A DNA stretch of 10,787 nucleotides from Baffinella frigidus (GCA_026770585.1 MU646331.1:1224154-1234940), one strand, 5' to 3'. Positions 1 through 5,765 are shown, counted from the first letter of the stretch. A program made the numbers and translations. Notes: a model not told the origin generated them from the sequence alone.

Positions 1-60
1 GGGGGGGGGGGGGGCGTCCGTCTCTCTCTCTCTCTCGATACCGACCGTATCTCTGGCTCG
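1..60. repeat. Poly-G and CT low-complexity tract
   Basis: The window opens with 14 G residues followed by a short (TC)n run to about position 36. Similar CT-rich stretches precede the GTPase-segment copies further right (around 320, 800 and 885), so this may be the edge of another unit of that array. No coding potential is seen. Confidence 0.6.
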
Positions 61-71
61 CTTTTTACTCG

Positions 72-113
72 GTGTAGGGTTCAGGGTTCCGGTTTACGGT
101 TCAAGGTTCAGGC
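72..113. repeat. Telomere-like degenerate heptamers (G-rich on +)
   Basis: Successive AGGGTTC, CGGTTTA and AGGTTCA units resemble degenerate plant-type TTTAGGG telomere repeats. Matching patches occur at about 763-780, 991-1057, 1127-1150, 1795-1837 and 2389-2460, with G-rich and C-rich orientations mixed. They are scattered within and between the GTPase-segment copies. Positions 114-306 hold nothing else that I recognise. Confidence 0.5.
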
Positions 114-306
114 TGGGGGCACAAAATTTCAGAAACCCGTCCTTCTAAGATATTTCCGTGCACATCGTAACTCCTGAATTTGATTGCGTGATTTTGTGGC
201 TGGGAATCACGGCAAACGTGAAGACCGGGGGTATCTCGACGATGTACGCGGTGCACGAACTTAGTCCAGAGTCACCAAAAGTCAAATACGGACGTCACTC
301 TCTCCC

Positions 307-356
307 TTGACATCAACCGTCTCTCTGCCTCTCGCTCCACCTCGATGATGCATACG
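307..356 (-). pseudogene. Fragment of GTPase-segment repeat (3' edge only)
   Basis: The plus strand reads gacatcaaccgtctctctgc followed by cctcgatgatgca. The same block sits immediately left of the GTPase copies at 784-834 and 866-913. Read on the minus strand, only the tail of the coding motif (CIIEVE) survives, followed by a GA-rich stretch. The P-loop part is absent. It is best seen as a truncated member of the tandem array. Confidence 0.5.
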
Positions 357-581
357 GTCCCACCCCCTCCACACCAGAGTGGAGGAGGGGGGTGATTTTT
401 AAAAAACGTTTCAGGACACGGTTTTTGACTTTTGAAAACCACTGCCTTGAAGGGAAATTGACTTTTGGCGACCCCTTCGAAGACTCTGGCGTGGCTGACG
501 GGCCTACCGGGACTTTCCACGGAAGGGTCAGGTGGCCGGTCATGGCGGGATTGCATCAAGCCTAAAGGTCCTAAAGAGCTC

Positions 582-683
582 GACCTGGATGATGCACGCG
601 GTGCACGCGCGCATGCCGTTGGTTGGGAGCACGTTCGCCTCCCCGAACATCGCGTTGAGCAGCGTGCTCTTGCCCGCCCCCGT
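582..683 (-). pseudogene. Dynamin-like GTPase segment, copy A (P-loop + switch I)
   Basis: The minus strand encodes GAGKSTLLNAMFGE and then VLPTNGMRACTACIIQV. This is a Walker A/P-loop (GxxxxGKS) followed about 20 residues later by a Thr-containing ACTA motif, the spacing expected for G1 and G2 of the dynamin superfamily. The wording recalls the nuclear GTPase SLIP-GC branch, which is recalled knowledge and not a search result. No G3 (DxxG) or G4 (TKxD) motif follows, so this is an isolated segment: either one exon of a gene with long introns or a duplicated relic. The reading frame is open, but its flanks do not look like protein. The presence of several near-identical neighbours favours a relic array. 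Confidence 0.6.
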
Positions 684-783
684 CGTGCAGGCTCCCGCCC
701 GGTACAAGGGCAATGACCGACAGTACACAACACATGTAACCGCCTTGTAAACGCCCACCCCACTCACCCTGAACCCTAAACCA

Positions 784-834
784 GATATCAACCGTCTCTC
801 TGCCTCTCTCTCTCTATCTCGATGATGCACGCGG
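784..834 (-). pseudogene. Truncated GTPase-segment repeat
   Basis: A second copy of the CT-rich leader plus ctcgatgatgcacgcgg, broken off after the codons for about seven residues of the motif end. It then jumps straight into another leader (catcaaccgtcgctctctg). It shows the array has been rearranged internally. It has no coding value on its own. Confidence 0.45.
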
Positions 835-896
835 GCATCAACCGTCGCTCTCTGTCTCACACTTGACATCAACCGTCTCTCTAACTATCTCTCACT

Positions 897-970
897 CGAC
901 CTCGATGATGCACGCGGTGCACGCGCGCATGCCGTTAGTCGGGAACACATCCTCCTCCGCCAGAATCGTG
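897..970 (-). pseudogene. Dynamin-like GTPase segment, copy B (switch I part only)
   Basis: On the minus strand the codons give ILAEEDVFPTNGMRACTA and then CIIEVE, after which a TGA stop follows at once. The 3' half of the segment is preserved almost perfectly relative to copies A and C, but the P-loop half is missing. Upstream of it (higher coordinates) lies GA-rich sequence and then telomere-like repeats. This copy cannot bind nucleotide by itself. Confidence 0.55.
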
Positions 971-990
971 TGGGAGAGAAAGGAGGGAAA

Positions 991-1057
991 GGGTGTAGGG
1001 TGTAGGGTACAGGGTATAGGGTATAAGGTCTAGGGTTGAGGGTTGAGGGTGCAGGTT
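991..1057. repeat. Telomere-like array, AGGGTRTAGGGT type
   Basis: About nine degenerate 6-8 bp units (AGGGTGT, AGGGTAC, AGGGTAT, AGGGTTG) in the G-rich orientation on the plus strand. It separates GTPase-segment copies B and C. Confidence 0.6.
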
Positions 1058-1151
1058 GTGGTGAACACCGGTTCACTTTAGGGCACACCCTCAGGAGCGC
1101 TCAAGGGGGTGAAGGGGGGAGGGAGCTGAACCCTGAACCGTAAACCCTAGC

Positions 1152-1290
1152 ACCTCGATGATGCACGCGGTGCACGCGCGCATGCCGTTGGTTGGGAGCA
1201 CGCTCGCCTCCCCGAGAATCGCGTTCAGCAGCGTGCTCTTGCCCACCCCCGTGTCGCCCACCGTCACGAAGGAAGAGCCGGGCATGCGTA
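1152..1290 (-). pseudogene. Dynamin-like GTPase segment, copy C (most complete)
   Basis: This is the best-preserved unit. The minus strand reads MPGSSFVTVGDTGVGKST, then LLNAILGE, then ASVLPTNGMRACTACIIEV, all in one frame. It contains G1 (GDTGVGKS) and the probable G2 Thr (ACTA). After the final Val the frame enters telomere-like DNA; the GAG|GTGCTAG junction could be a splice donor. No acceptor-linked partner exon carrying DxxG or TKxD was found in the window on this strand. It may be a real exon of a larger GTPase gene, but the surrounding decayed copies make a pseudogene array more likely. Family assignment (dynamin-like, SLIP-GC-type) rests on motif wording only. Confidence 0.6.
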
Positions 1291-1375
1291 GGTTTCTGTG
1301 TTTCCAGGAGGAATTAGGGCATATGTAGGTTCCTGATTGTTCAGGAGGGAAACACGTTGAATCGCGGTGAGGATG

Positions 1376-1434
1376 GTGCTCTTGCCCACCCCTGTATCCC
1401 CCACCGTCACGAATGAGGAGCCGGGCATGCGCGG
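1376..1434 (-). pseudogene. GTPase P-loop repeat, copy D
   Basis: The minus strand encodes MPGSSFVTVGDTGVGKST and then ILTAIQR. The P-loop is intact, but sequence past the loop helix departs from copy C and the switch I part is missing. The copy lies exactly 143 bp from the equivalent point in copy C (gtgctctt at 1233 and 1376), and the DNA between the loops is also similar, so this is a true tandem duplication. Confidence 0.6.
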
Positions 1435-1518
1435 GTTCCTGCGTTTGCAGGGGGGATTAGGGCATGCGCAGGTTCCTCATTGGGCACGAGGGAAAGGCGT
1501 TGATTCGCGGTGAGGTGG

Positions 1519-1560
1519 GTGCTCTCGCCGACGCCCGTATCCCCCACCGTAAGTGCCCCC
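1519..1560 (-). pseudogene. GTPase P-loop repeat, copy E (Walker A Lys lost)
   Basis: A third tandem unit, again 143 bp on. The minus strand gives LTVGDTGVGESTHLTANQR: the catalytic Lys of GKS has become Glu (GES), which would abolish nucleotide binding in any P-loop GTPase. The MPGSSF leader has also diverged. This marks the decayed end of the tandem series. Confidence 0.55.
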
Positions 1561-1627
1561 ACCGCAAGCGCTAGGAAGGCTCGCCTACCAAGCTTCTTGC
1601 TCCACGTGCCGCGCATGAGGAGTCTAG

Positions 1628-1745
1628 AGTGGCGGGAGTCTAGATCTGGCTAAATCGCGGTTGACCGACCTTTCCCAAGTTAACATGCTTTGCGTGCGGT
1701 ACGAATCCGTCAATTTTGGAGCGAAAACGAGCCCAAATAGACTGA
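1628..1745. repeat. 118-bp direct repeat, copy 1 (no insertion)
   Basis: Begins agtggcgggagtctagatct and ends caaatagactga. It is matched by 1895-2012 at a constant offset of 267 bp, with only scattered substitutions. It is followed directly by gacagaggtagggag. It serves as the unoccupied counterpart to copy 2, which continues into a foldback element before reaching ggtagggag. Function unknown. Confidence 0.8.
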
Positions 1746-1794
1746 GACAGAGGTAGGGAGCGCTTACCCGGAAGGCGCGTTCGATCTCGCTGTA

Positions 1795-1837
1795 GGGGTT
1801 CGGGTTCCGGGTTTCGGGTTTCGGGTTTCGGGATTCG
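1795..1837. repeat. Telomere-like GGGTTTC repeats
   Basis: Five to six units of the form CGGGTTTC/CGGGTTCC in the G-rich orientation, lying between the two 118-bp repeats. Confidence 0.55.
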
Positions 1838-1845
1838 GTTTTCTA

Positions 1846-1892
1846 GGGATGATTGCCTGCCAAGCTCCTCGAACTCTGCGCGCCGCGCATGC
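1846..1892 (+). repeat. Recurrent AKLLELxAPR block
   Basis: The plus strand reads tgcctgccaagctcctcgaa then ctctgcgcgccgcgcat, which translates as PAKLLELCAPRM. Related blocks occur at about 1572-1610 (diverged) and 2320-2390 (AKLLELYAPRVFDLFARP). Each of the three sits near a tagagtggcg or agtggcgggagtctaga motif. It looks like the relic of a repeated coding segment, but I do not recognise the family. Confidence 0.4.
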
Positions 1893-1894
1893 AA

Positions 1895-2012
1895 AGTGGC
1901 GGGAGTCTAGATCTGGCTAAATTGCGGTTGGCCGACTATTCCCAAGTTGACGTGCTTTGTGTGCGGGACGAATCCGTCAATTTTGGAGCGAAAACGGGCC
2001 CAAATAGACTGA
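1895..2012. repeat. 118-bp direct repeat, copy 2 (carries insertion at its end)
   Basis: The sister of 1628-1745. It ends caaatagactga and is then followed by taaaaa and the foldback element, instead of the gacagaggtagggag seen after copy 1. That short sequence resumes (ggtagggag) immediately to the right of the foldback. Confidence 0.8.
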
Positions 2013-2018
2013 TAAAAA

Positions 2019-2147
2019 CCACCCTGGAGGCAACCCAGGGGCAAACCTTAAGTCAATCTCCCACAGATGCCACCCGATTTTGGTGGCATTTGTATGGGAG
2101 TTGACTTAAGCAACGGTCGAGTTGCCCATGAGTTGCCTCCAGGGTGG
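2019..2147. mobile_element. 129-bp foldback element (MITE-like)
   Basis: A near-complete palindrome. The outer arms CCACCCTGGAGGCAAC and GTTGCCTCCAGGGTGG match perfectly over 16 bp. Inner matches are GGGCAA/TTGCCC, CTTAAGTCAA/TTGACTTAAG and ATGCCACC/GGTGGCAT around a small central loop. There is no coding capacity. Comparison with the first 118-bp repeat shows it interrupting sequence that is otherwise continuous there, which is how a non-autonomous inverted-repeat transposon would look. A clear target-site duplication is not visible, so class is unassigned. Confidence 0.65.
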
Positions 2148-2169
2148 GGTAGGGAGCCTCGCCTGCCTA

Positions 2170-2274
2170 GCTCCCGTCTGGGGATACAACCCCATACAAA
2201 GTCACTCCGGCCATCCTACATGGAGTTGTATCCCCAGATCCGGCCATCCTACACGGGGTTGTATCCCCAGATCC
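2170..2274. repeat. Inverted and tandem short repeats (TGTATCCCCAG family)
   Basis: CTGGGGATACAACCCCAT near 2170-2190 is complementary to ATGGAGTTGTATCCCCAG near 2220-2237. The block ccggccatcctacaYggRgt plus tgtatccccagatcc then occurs twice in tandem with a period of about 33 bp (roughly 2207-2240 and 2240-2273). The structure could be a small foldback with a duplicated arm. No gene is evident. Confidence 0.6.
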
Positions 2275-2319
2275 CGGAACACAACTTGGGATGCGGAGTC
2301 TAGAGTGGCGAGGTAGGGA

Positions 2320-2392
2320 TGCTTGCCTGCCAAGCTCCTCGAGCTCTACGCGCCGCGCGTCTTTGACCTGTTCGCGAGGCCCATCCGCATTA
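2320..2392 (+). pseudogene. Unrecognised coding trace (AKLLELYAPRVFDLFARP)
   Basis: The plus strand has an open frame reading AKLLELYAPRVFDLFARP and then IRIR before entering telomere-like AGGGTTTGG sequence. The peptide has protein-like composition and its first part recurs at 1846-1892. I do not recognise the family. Loss of homology straight into degenerate repeats suggests a fragment. Positions 2393-2667 otherwise hold degenerate telomere-like patches (to about 2460) and no recognised gene. Confidence 0.3.
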
Positions 2393-2667
2393 GGGTTTGG
2401 GGTTACTGGTTTGGGGCTTAGGGTTCTTGGAGGCCCACCCGTTTTAGGCTTGAGGGTTATTGGTGTGAGCCTCCCGCGCTTTGCAAACTACAAAAGCGCC
2501 AACTACATCCTACGTGTGCCGTCAGTCGAGAGGGCGGGAACTAAACCGGACAGGCTTGGTACCACACAATTCTGAAGTTAGTCAAGAGTCGCCGTCAAAT
2601 ATCCGATATCGATATCGCCTCCGCAAGGAGCTCTGCACTAGCCTCGTGTGCGTGGTACGGGGGGGAT

Positions 2668-2793
2668 CTACCTCTGCCTGAGTTGTATCCTGGCTCGTCC
2701 TTAAAAGTAAAAGTATTAAGAGCAGAAATCCAGTGCAAAAGGGCGGATAGAAAGCCTTCAGGACGAGCCAGAATAAAACTGAGGCAGAGCTAG
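2668..2793. mobile_element. 126-bp inverted-repeat element overlapping the SAM-gene stop
   Basis: The left arm (2668-2700) starts CTACCTCTGCCTGAGTTG and ends CTGGCTCGTCC. The right arm (2761-2793) is its reverse complement over 33 bp with four mismatches. A 60-bp AT-richer centre separates them. The arms are long enough to form a stable hairpin in RNA. The minus-strand SAM gene ends inside the right arm (TAG at 2790-2792), so the element supplies its last codon and start of its 3' region. It may be a MITE that landed there or a gene-specific 3' hairpin; no clear target duplication is visible. Confidence 0.6.
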
Positions 2794-3801
2794 GGGGCTG
2801 GGACCTGCTGCGAGGCCCACGGCTGGTGCTCCGCGGCCTTGAGCAGCTTGAGCGCCTCCTTCGTCGACCACTGGCAGTAGTTGATGCACAAGTCCTCCGA
2901 GTACATCTGCTGCTTCACCTCCGCCGTGAGATCGAGAGCTGCCTTCTCCCTCCCGACCAGGCCCCCCCCCAGCTCTATCACCTCCACGCCCCCGCCCCCG
3001 CCGCCCCCCGCGCCTCGCGCCACGCGCGGCGCCGCCGCCGCGCCCGCGCCGCCCGCGCCGCCCGCGCCGCCCGCGCCGCCCGCGCCGCCCAGCGCACCTT
3101 GCCCGCGCCCGCCAGCAGCAGCCGCGAGATCGCCCGCGTCCAAGACGCGCGCCGCGCCGCCAAGTGCGGCCCCGCCGCCGGACGCCTTGGACGCGACGGT
3201 TGTGGGCGGGGTGTTGGCGGGGAGCGAGATGGCGACGCGTGCGATGCGCTGGATGGGCGGCTGCGGGGTCGCGAGCGCGTCGGCCGCGCCGAACGTCTCC
3301 TTGATGCGTGCCATCAGCTTCGTGCGCTCTGATTGGGGTGAGGGGTAAGAAGATGAAGGGGGGAAATCTGAATCTCAAAACTCACTTCACCCCGCGCCCC
3401 GCGCCCTGACTCCCACGCCCTGCCTGCCACTGCAGGGCAGCGACCCCTACGCTTCCTGCGGCGCGGAAGCACAGCGCACAAACGCTGCGAACAAACCGAG
3501 GCCTGGGGCCATGCGAGAGGTGGCACAAACCGCCTGGCGGGACGCGCGGGGGAGGGGGGTTACGCGTAATGTTGAGCTTGAACTCGTCCTTGAGATCGTC
3601 CTTTGAGAGATTCTTGAGCGTCTCACCGTCGACCCCGTCATCTCTCACCCGAGCAATCAGAGCGGCGCTCGCTTCCCCGTCCATGGCGCCGAGGCCACCT
3701 TCCTCAATGCGCGCAGTGAGCCATGCCACCACCTCAGCAGCGCTGCTGGGCGGTGCATCGTCCTGCCGCGCACGCTTCTGCCCCGCGCCCTGCGAGTCCA
3801 T
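2790..3801 (-). CDS. SAM-domain protein with Gly/Ala-rich linker (two exons)
   Basis: Exon 1 is 3564-3801 and exon 2 is 2790-3328, giving 258 residues. Exon 1 starts MDSQGAGQKRARQDD, with a basic KRAR patch that may act in nuclear import. Residues about 22-91 form a sterile alpha motif: VVAWLTARIEEGG, then LKNLSKDDLKDEFKLNIT, completed across the intron by QRTKLMARIKETF, the expected last SAM helix. SAM domains mediate protein-protein or RNA contacts; the partner here is unknown. Residues about 140-200 are Gly/Ala-rich, coded by repeated gcgccgccc units, and a conserved-looking helical tail contains YSEDLCINYCQWSTKEALKL. The frame is open upstream to 4071, but residues there are unlike protein, so 3801 is preferred. 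The stop lies in an inverted-repeat arm. A CAG|GTCCCAG near the stop could instead be a splice donor, so the C-terminus is less certain. Confidence 0.65.
3024..3095. repeat. 9-bp GC-rich coding repeat (gcgccgccc)
   Basis: Consecutive cgcgccgcc units on the plus strand encode the GGAGGAGGAGGAGG stretch of the SAM-domain protein on the minus strand. Such trinucleotide-multiple tracts commonly vary in length between alleles. Confidence 0.7.
3329..3563 (-). other. Intron of the SAM-domain gene
   Basis: The donor is ATTACGC|GTAACC and the acceptor CCCCAATCAG|AGCGCACG, both canonical GT-AG, phase 1, 235 bp. Removing it joins codon C to AG (Gln) and makes the SAM domain continuous from LKDEFKLNIT to QRTKLMARIKETF. 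The frame itself stays open for some distance into the intron, but that translation is proline-rich and unlike a SAM helix. Confidence 0.75.
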
Positions 3802-4283
3802 CGCTAAGGGGGGTGGCGGCGGATGTCGATCCACGCCTTCCACGATCAAAAATGGACGCCTCGCACCCACCCCGCCTCCTGCGGGGGAAAACAAGACCGA
3901 ACACGCGTGCGCCCGACCGGACGGGTGTGTGCACTTGTCGGAGGTGTGCAACAACTGTGCGATCCCCCTCGCCGCCCTGTGCCCCTCTGCCCCGTTCGCC
4001 GAGAATTTCCCGGGAATGTGACTTTTGACGTGGTGTCCACTTAGACATGTCGGTGGCGCGAACAAAGACATTCCTTCTGCGGGGAGCCATTGGGGAGTGA
4101 CACGCTGTCCGGTTCGCCGGGCTTGTGCGGGGAGCTCCTTCGTGGTTTTTCCTTATGGGTAGTGGCAGTTTCTTGGGCAGGAAAAATCTGGTGCAGACCC
4201 CAGATGTTTTCCTAACCTCGCCTCAATTCTTGCACCGTGCATTCTCACTTTCGAATAAAGTCAATAAGTGTCAATAAGTGTTT
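3802..4283. other. 5' flank of SAM gene; no gene recognised
   Basis: Presumed promoter and 5' leader of the minus-strand SAM gene occupy the part nearest 3802. Overlapping open frames exist on both strands but have low-complexity, frame-inconsistent translations. A 10-bp direct duplication (gtcaataagt) lies at about 4260-4279. Nothing else is supported. Confidence 0.4.
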
Positions 4284-4347
4284 CTACGGAAGGGCGTGTC
4301 GTTGGGCCATGTTGGGAGAAATTAAAACCTAAATGACCTAAAGGACA
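4284..4347. repeat. 64-bp dispersed repeat, copy 1
   Basis: ctacggaagggcgtgtcgtt through ttgggagaaattaaaaccta and on to cctaaaggaca. The same 64 bp, with about seven substitutions and no indel that changes its length, lies at 6249-6312 in the same orientation. Function unknown; the flanks do not match. Confidence 0.75.
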
Positions 4348-4437
4348 GGGTGGACACGCCCCTGTCTCCGTTCGTACGCAAAACGTTCAGAGAGTGCCCG
4401 CGACCTCTCCCTCTACGACTCGTATCAGATCTGTCCT

Positions 4438-4512
4438 GCTCAGAGAGAGTGAGAGAGCGCGTGCGAGAGAGAGAGAGAGACAGAGAGAGACAGAGAGAGA
4501 GACAAAGAGAAA
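4438..4512. repeat. GA microsatellite
   Basis: An interrupted (GA)n tract on the plus strand with embedded CAGAGAGAGA units. It produces Arg/Glu-rich spurious translations and carries no recognisable gene. Confidence 0.85.
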
Positions 4513-4689
4513 GTCTTGCTCAGAAACAGACTCGTTGAGGGTGCATGGCGGGCGTGTTGGTAGCAAAAAATGTCTCTCCCTGTGGGAAGGGTCCTGGATC
4601 AATCCGTTTCATTGCTATGCAAAAGTTTTTATTCGCGTCATCTTAATTTATACCCCGACTCACAGCGCTATACTCGTCCTCCGGTCAGG

Positions 4690-4961
4690 ACCCTAAACCC
4701 TGAACCCTGAATCCTGCACCCTGAACCCTGAACCCTGAACCCTGAACCCTGAACCCTGAACCCTAAACCCCGAACCCTGAATCCTGATCCCTGCACCCTG
4801 CACCCTGCACCCTCAACCCTCAACCCTCAAACCTACACCTGGAATCCTGCACCTTGAACCCTGCACCCTGAACCCTGCACATCGAATCCTGCACCTTTGA
4901 CCTTGAACCCTGAACCCTGACCCCTAAACCTGGAACCCTGAACCTTGAACCGTACACCCTA
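4690..4961. repeat. Interstitial telomere-like array (CCCTGAA/CCCTAAA)
   Basis: About 37 degenerate heptamers in the C-rich orientation on the plus strand. CCCTGAA dominates the first third; CCCTGCA and CCCTCAA variants occur in the middle, and CCTTGAA and CCCTAAA towards the end. The unit differs from the plant-type telomere CCCTAAA by one base. Degeneracy and internal position argue for an old interstitial or subtelomeric array, not a chromosome end. Confidence 0.8.
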
Positions 4962-4984
4962 GTGTGGCCGACGAGAACCCATCA

Positions 4985-5035
4985 GCCAGTCTCATCACTA
5001 CCAGTTTTTAGTTAAAAACTGAAACTGGCTGGGGT
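4985..5035. repeat. AT-rich palindrome in a nested hairpin
   Basis: CAGTTTTTA-GT-TAAAAACTG is a 20-bp near-perfect palindrome. It is enclosed by CAGCCAGT on the left and ACTGGCTG on the right, which also pair. A further ccagttttttaaccagtttt follows. It may be a small foldback relic. Confidence 0.55.
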
Positions 5036-5215
5036 GTGGGGTACCAGTTTTTTAACCAGTTTTCAATGTCAAAAATATTTTTACCCTCGGAAGTGCAGGG
5101 TGTGAGGACCGAGTGTAGGACGAGCCCACCTCGTGGGCCATTACAGGGGTTTCTGGGCTATACGAAACCAGAACTTAAGAACACAGACCGGGACCCCCCC
5201 CCCCGTTTTCTTGAT

Positions 5216-5268
5216 TTAGTACCAAAGGGTTGACTAAGTCTCGCGTTTAGTCAACCCGCTGGTACTAA
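5216..5268. repeat. Strong stem-loop (TTAGTACCA / GGGTTGACTAA)
   Basis: The left arm TTAGTACCA-aa-GGGTTGACTAA pairs perfectly with TTAGTCAACCC-gc-TGGTACTAA around a 9-nt loop (gtctcgcgt). That gives 20 paired bases with one internal 2x2 mismatch. A run of A residues follows at 5273-5279. No gene lies close by, so it may be a tiny foldback element or a structured RNA, and I cannot tell which. Confidence 0.65.
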
Positions 5269-5288
5269 TTTAAAAAAACATGCACCGA

Positions 5289-5336
5289 CCCATGTCTGAG
5301 CACCCGTGTTGTTTCCCATGTCTGAGCACCCGTGTT
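5289..5336. repeat. 22-bp tandem duplication, period 26
   Basis: CCCATGTCTGAGCACCCGTG plus TT occurs at 5289-5310 and again at 5315-5336, separated by gttt. Only two units are present. It lies in the gene-free stretch between 4980 and 5490. Confidence 0.8.
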
Positions 5337-5494
5337 CTGTAGCTCGATTATTCCTCTAGATCTCTGCTGGGAAGCGGTGCGGGTCGAAGATCCCTAGCGT
5401 GAATTGTCGAGATGGGCCCGCCCCGTCCAAGCCGGGGCTCAATGGGGACATCCTGGAGCACACTACACTTGGAGGCCGCCCCAAATCTCGACTA

Positions 5495-5723
5495 CAGGGG
5501 TACCTCGCTCATAAGAAAGCGCCTCACCCTAAGAGCCTACAATATGCATATCCCTAAAGGACCCTTGAGTGGCCAGTAAGCTCATACGCCCTACAGTGGA
5601 GCCCTAGGACCTGCCTGGGACCTCTTGGGGGTCAATTTTGACCCCTGGCCACTTAAGGGATGCCTAGGGCCCTATTGTGGTCCCAGGGGGGGTGCGTGCT
5701 TTCTTATGAGCGAGGTGCCCCTG
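5495..5723. mobile_element. Foldback MITE, long form (copy 1)
   Basis: The left end is CAGGGGTACCTCGCTCATA continuing AGAAA; the right end is the reverse complement with one change (GAGGTGCCCCTG). Both ends abut TA, as expected for Tc1/mariner or pogo-type insertion. The CAGG..TACCTCG start is reminiscent of pogo/Tigger ends (recalled, not searched). The 229-bp body has no coding capacity and contains its own inverted repeats (CCCTTGAGTGGCCAG against CTGGCCACTTAAGGG). It is about twice as long as its relatives. Confidence 0.75.
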
Positions 5724-5740
5724 TACCATTCTCATCATAA

Positions 5741-5765
5741 GTAAGAACGTGCCACCGACCGATTT
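5741..5765. repeat. AAGAACGTGCCACCGACCG repeat, isolated unit
   Basis: gtaagaacgtgccaccgacc followed by gattt. Four more units are clustered at 6618-6788. This one lies just beyond the right end of MITE copy 1, while the cluster ends just before the orphan MITE end at 6802-6822. Confidence 0.6.

Noticed and set aside
540-872. 110-residue intact small GTPase-like protein
   Set aside because: Only the central 35 residues have family character; the flanks are translated CT repeats and there is no G3, G4 or G5 motif.
2826-3348. Plus-strand proline/alanine-rich proteins opposite the SAM gene
   Set aside because: Antisense to the GC-rich Gly/Ala linker; composition is explained by the 9-bp repeat and no domain is present.
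3802-4071. Longer N-terminus for the SAM-domain protein (ATG at 4071)
   Set aside because: In frame, but the added residues are low complexity and proline-rich, while MDSQGAGQKRARQDD at 3801 looks like a natural start.
4350-4538. Arg/Glu-rich small protein
   Set aside because: It is the translation of the GA microsatellite.
4690-4961. CRISPR-like or satellite array
   Set aside because: Units are contiguous heptamers without spacers and match degenerate telomere repeats; the other signals are eukaryotic.
5289-5336. CRISPR repeat pair
   Set aside because: Two 22-bp units with a 4-bp gap in a eukaryotic context; spacer far too short.
5495-5723. hAT-type MITE because of the CAGGGG start
   Set aside because: The 8 bp on each side (ctcgacta and taccattc) do not match, whereas the flanking TA dinucleotide does, favouring Tc1/mariner or pogo.
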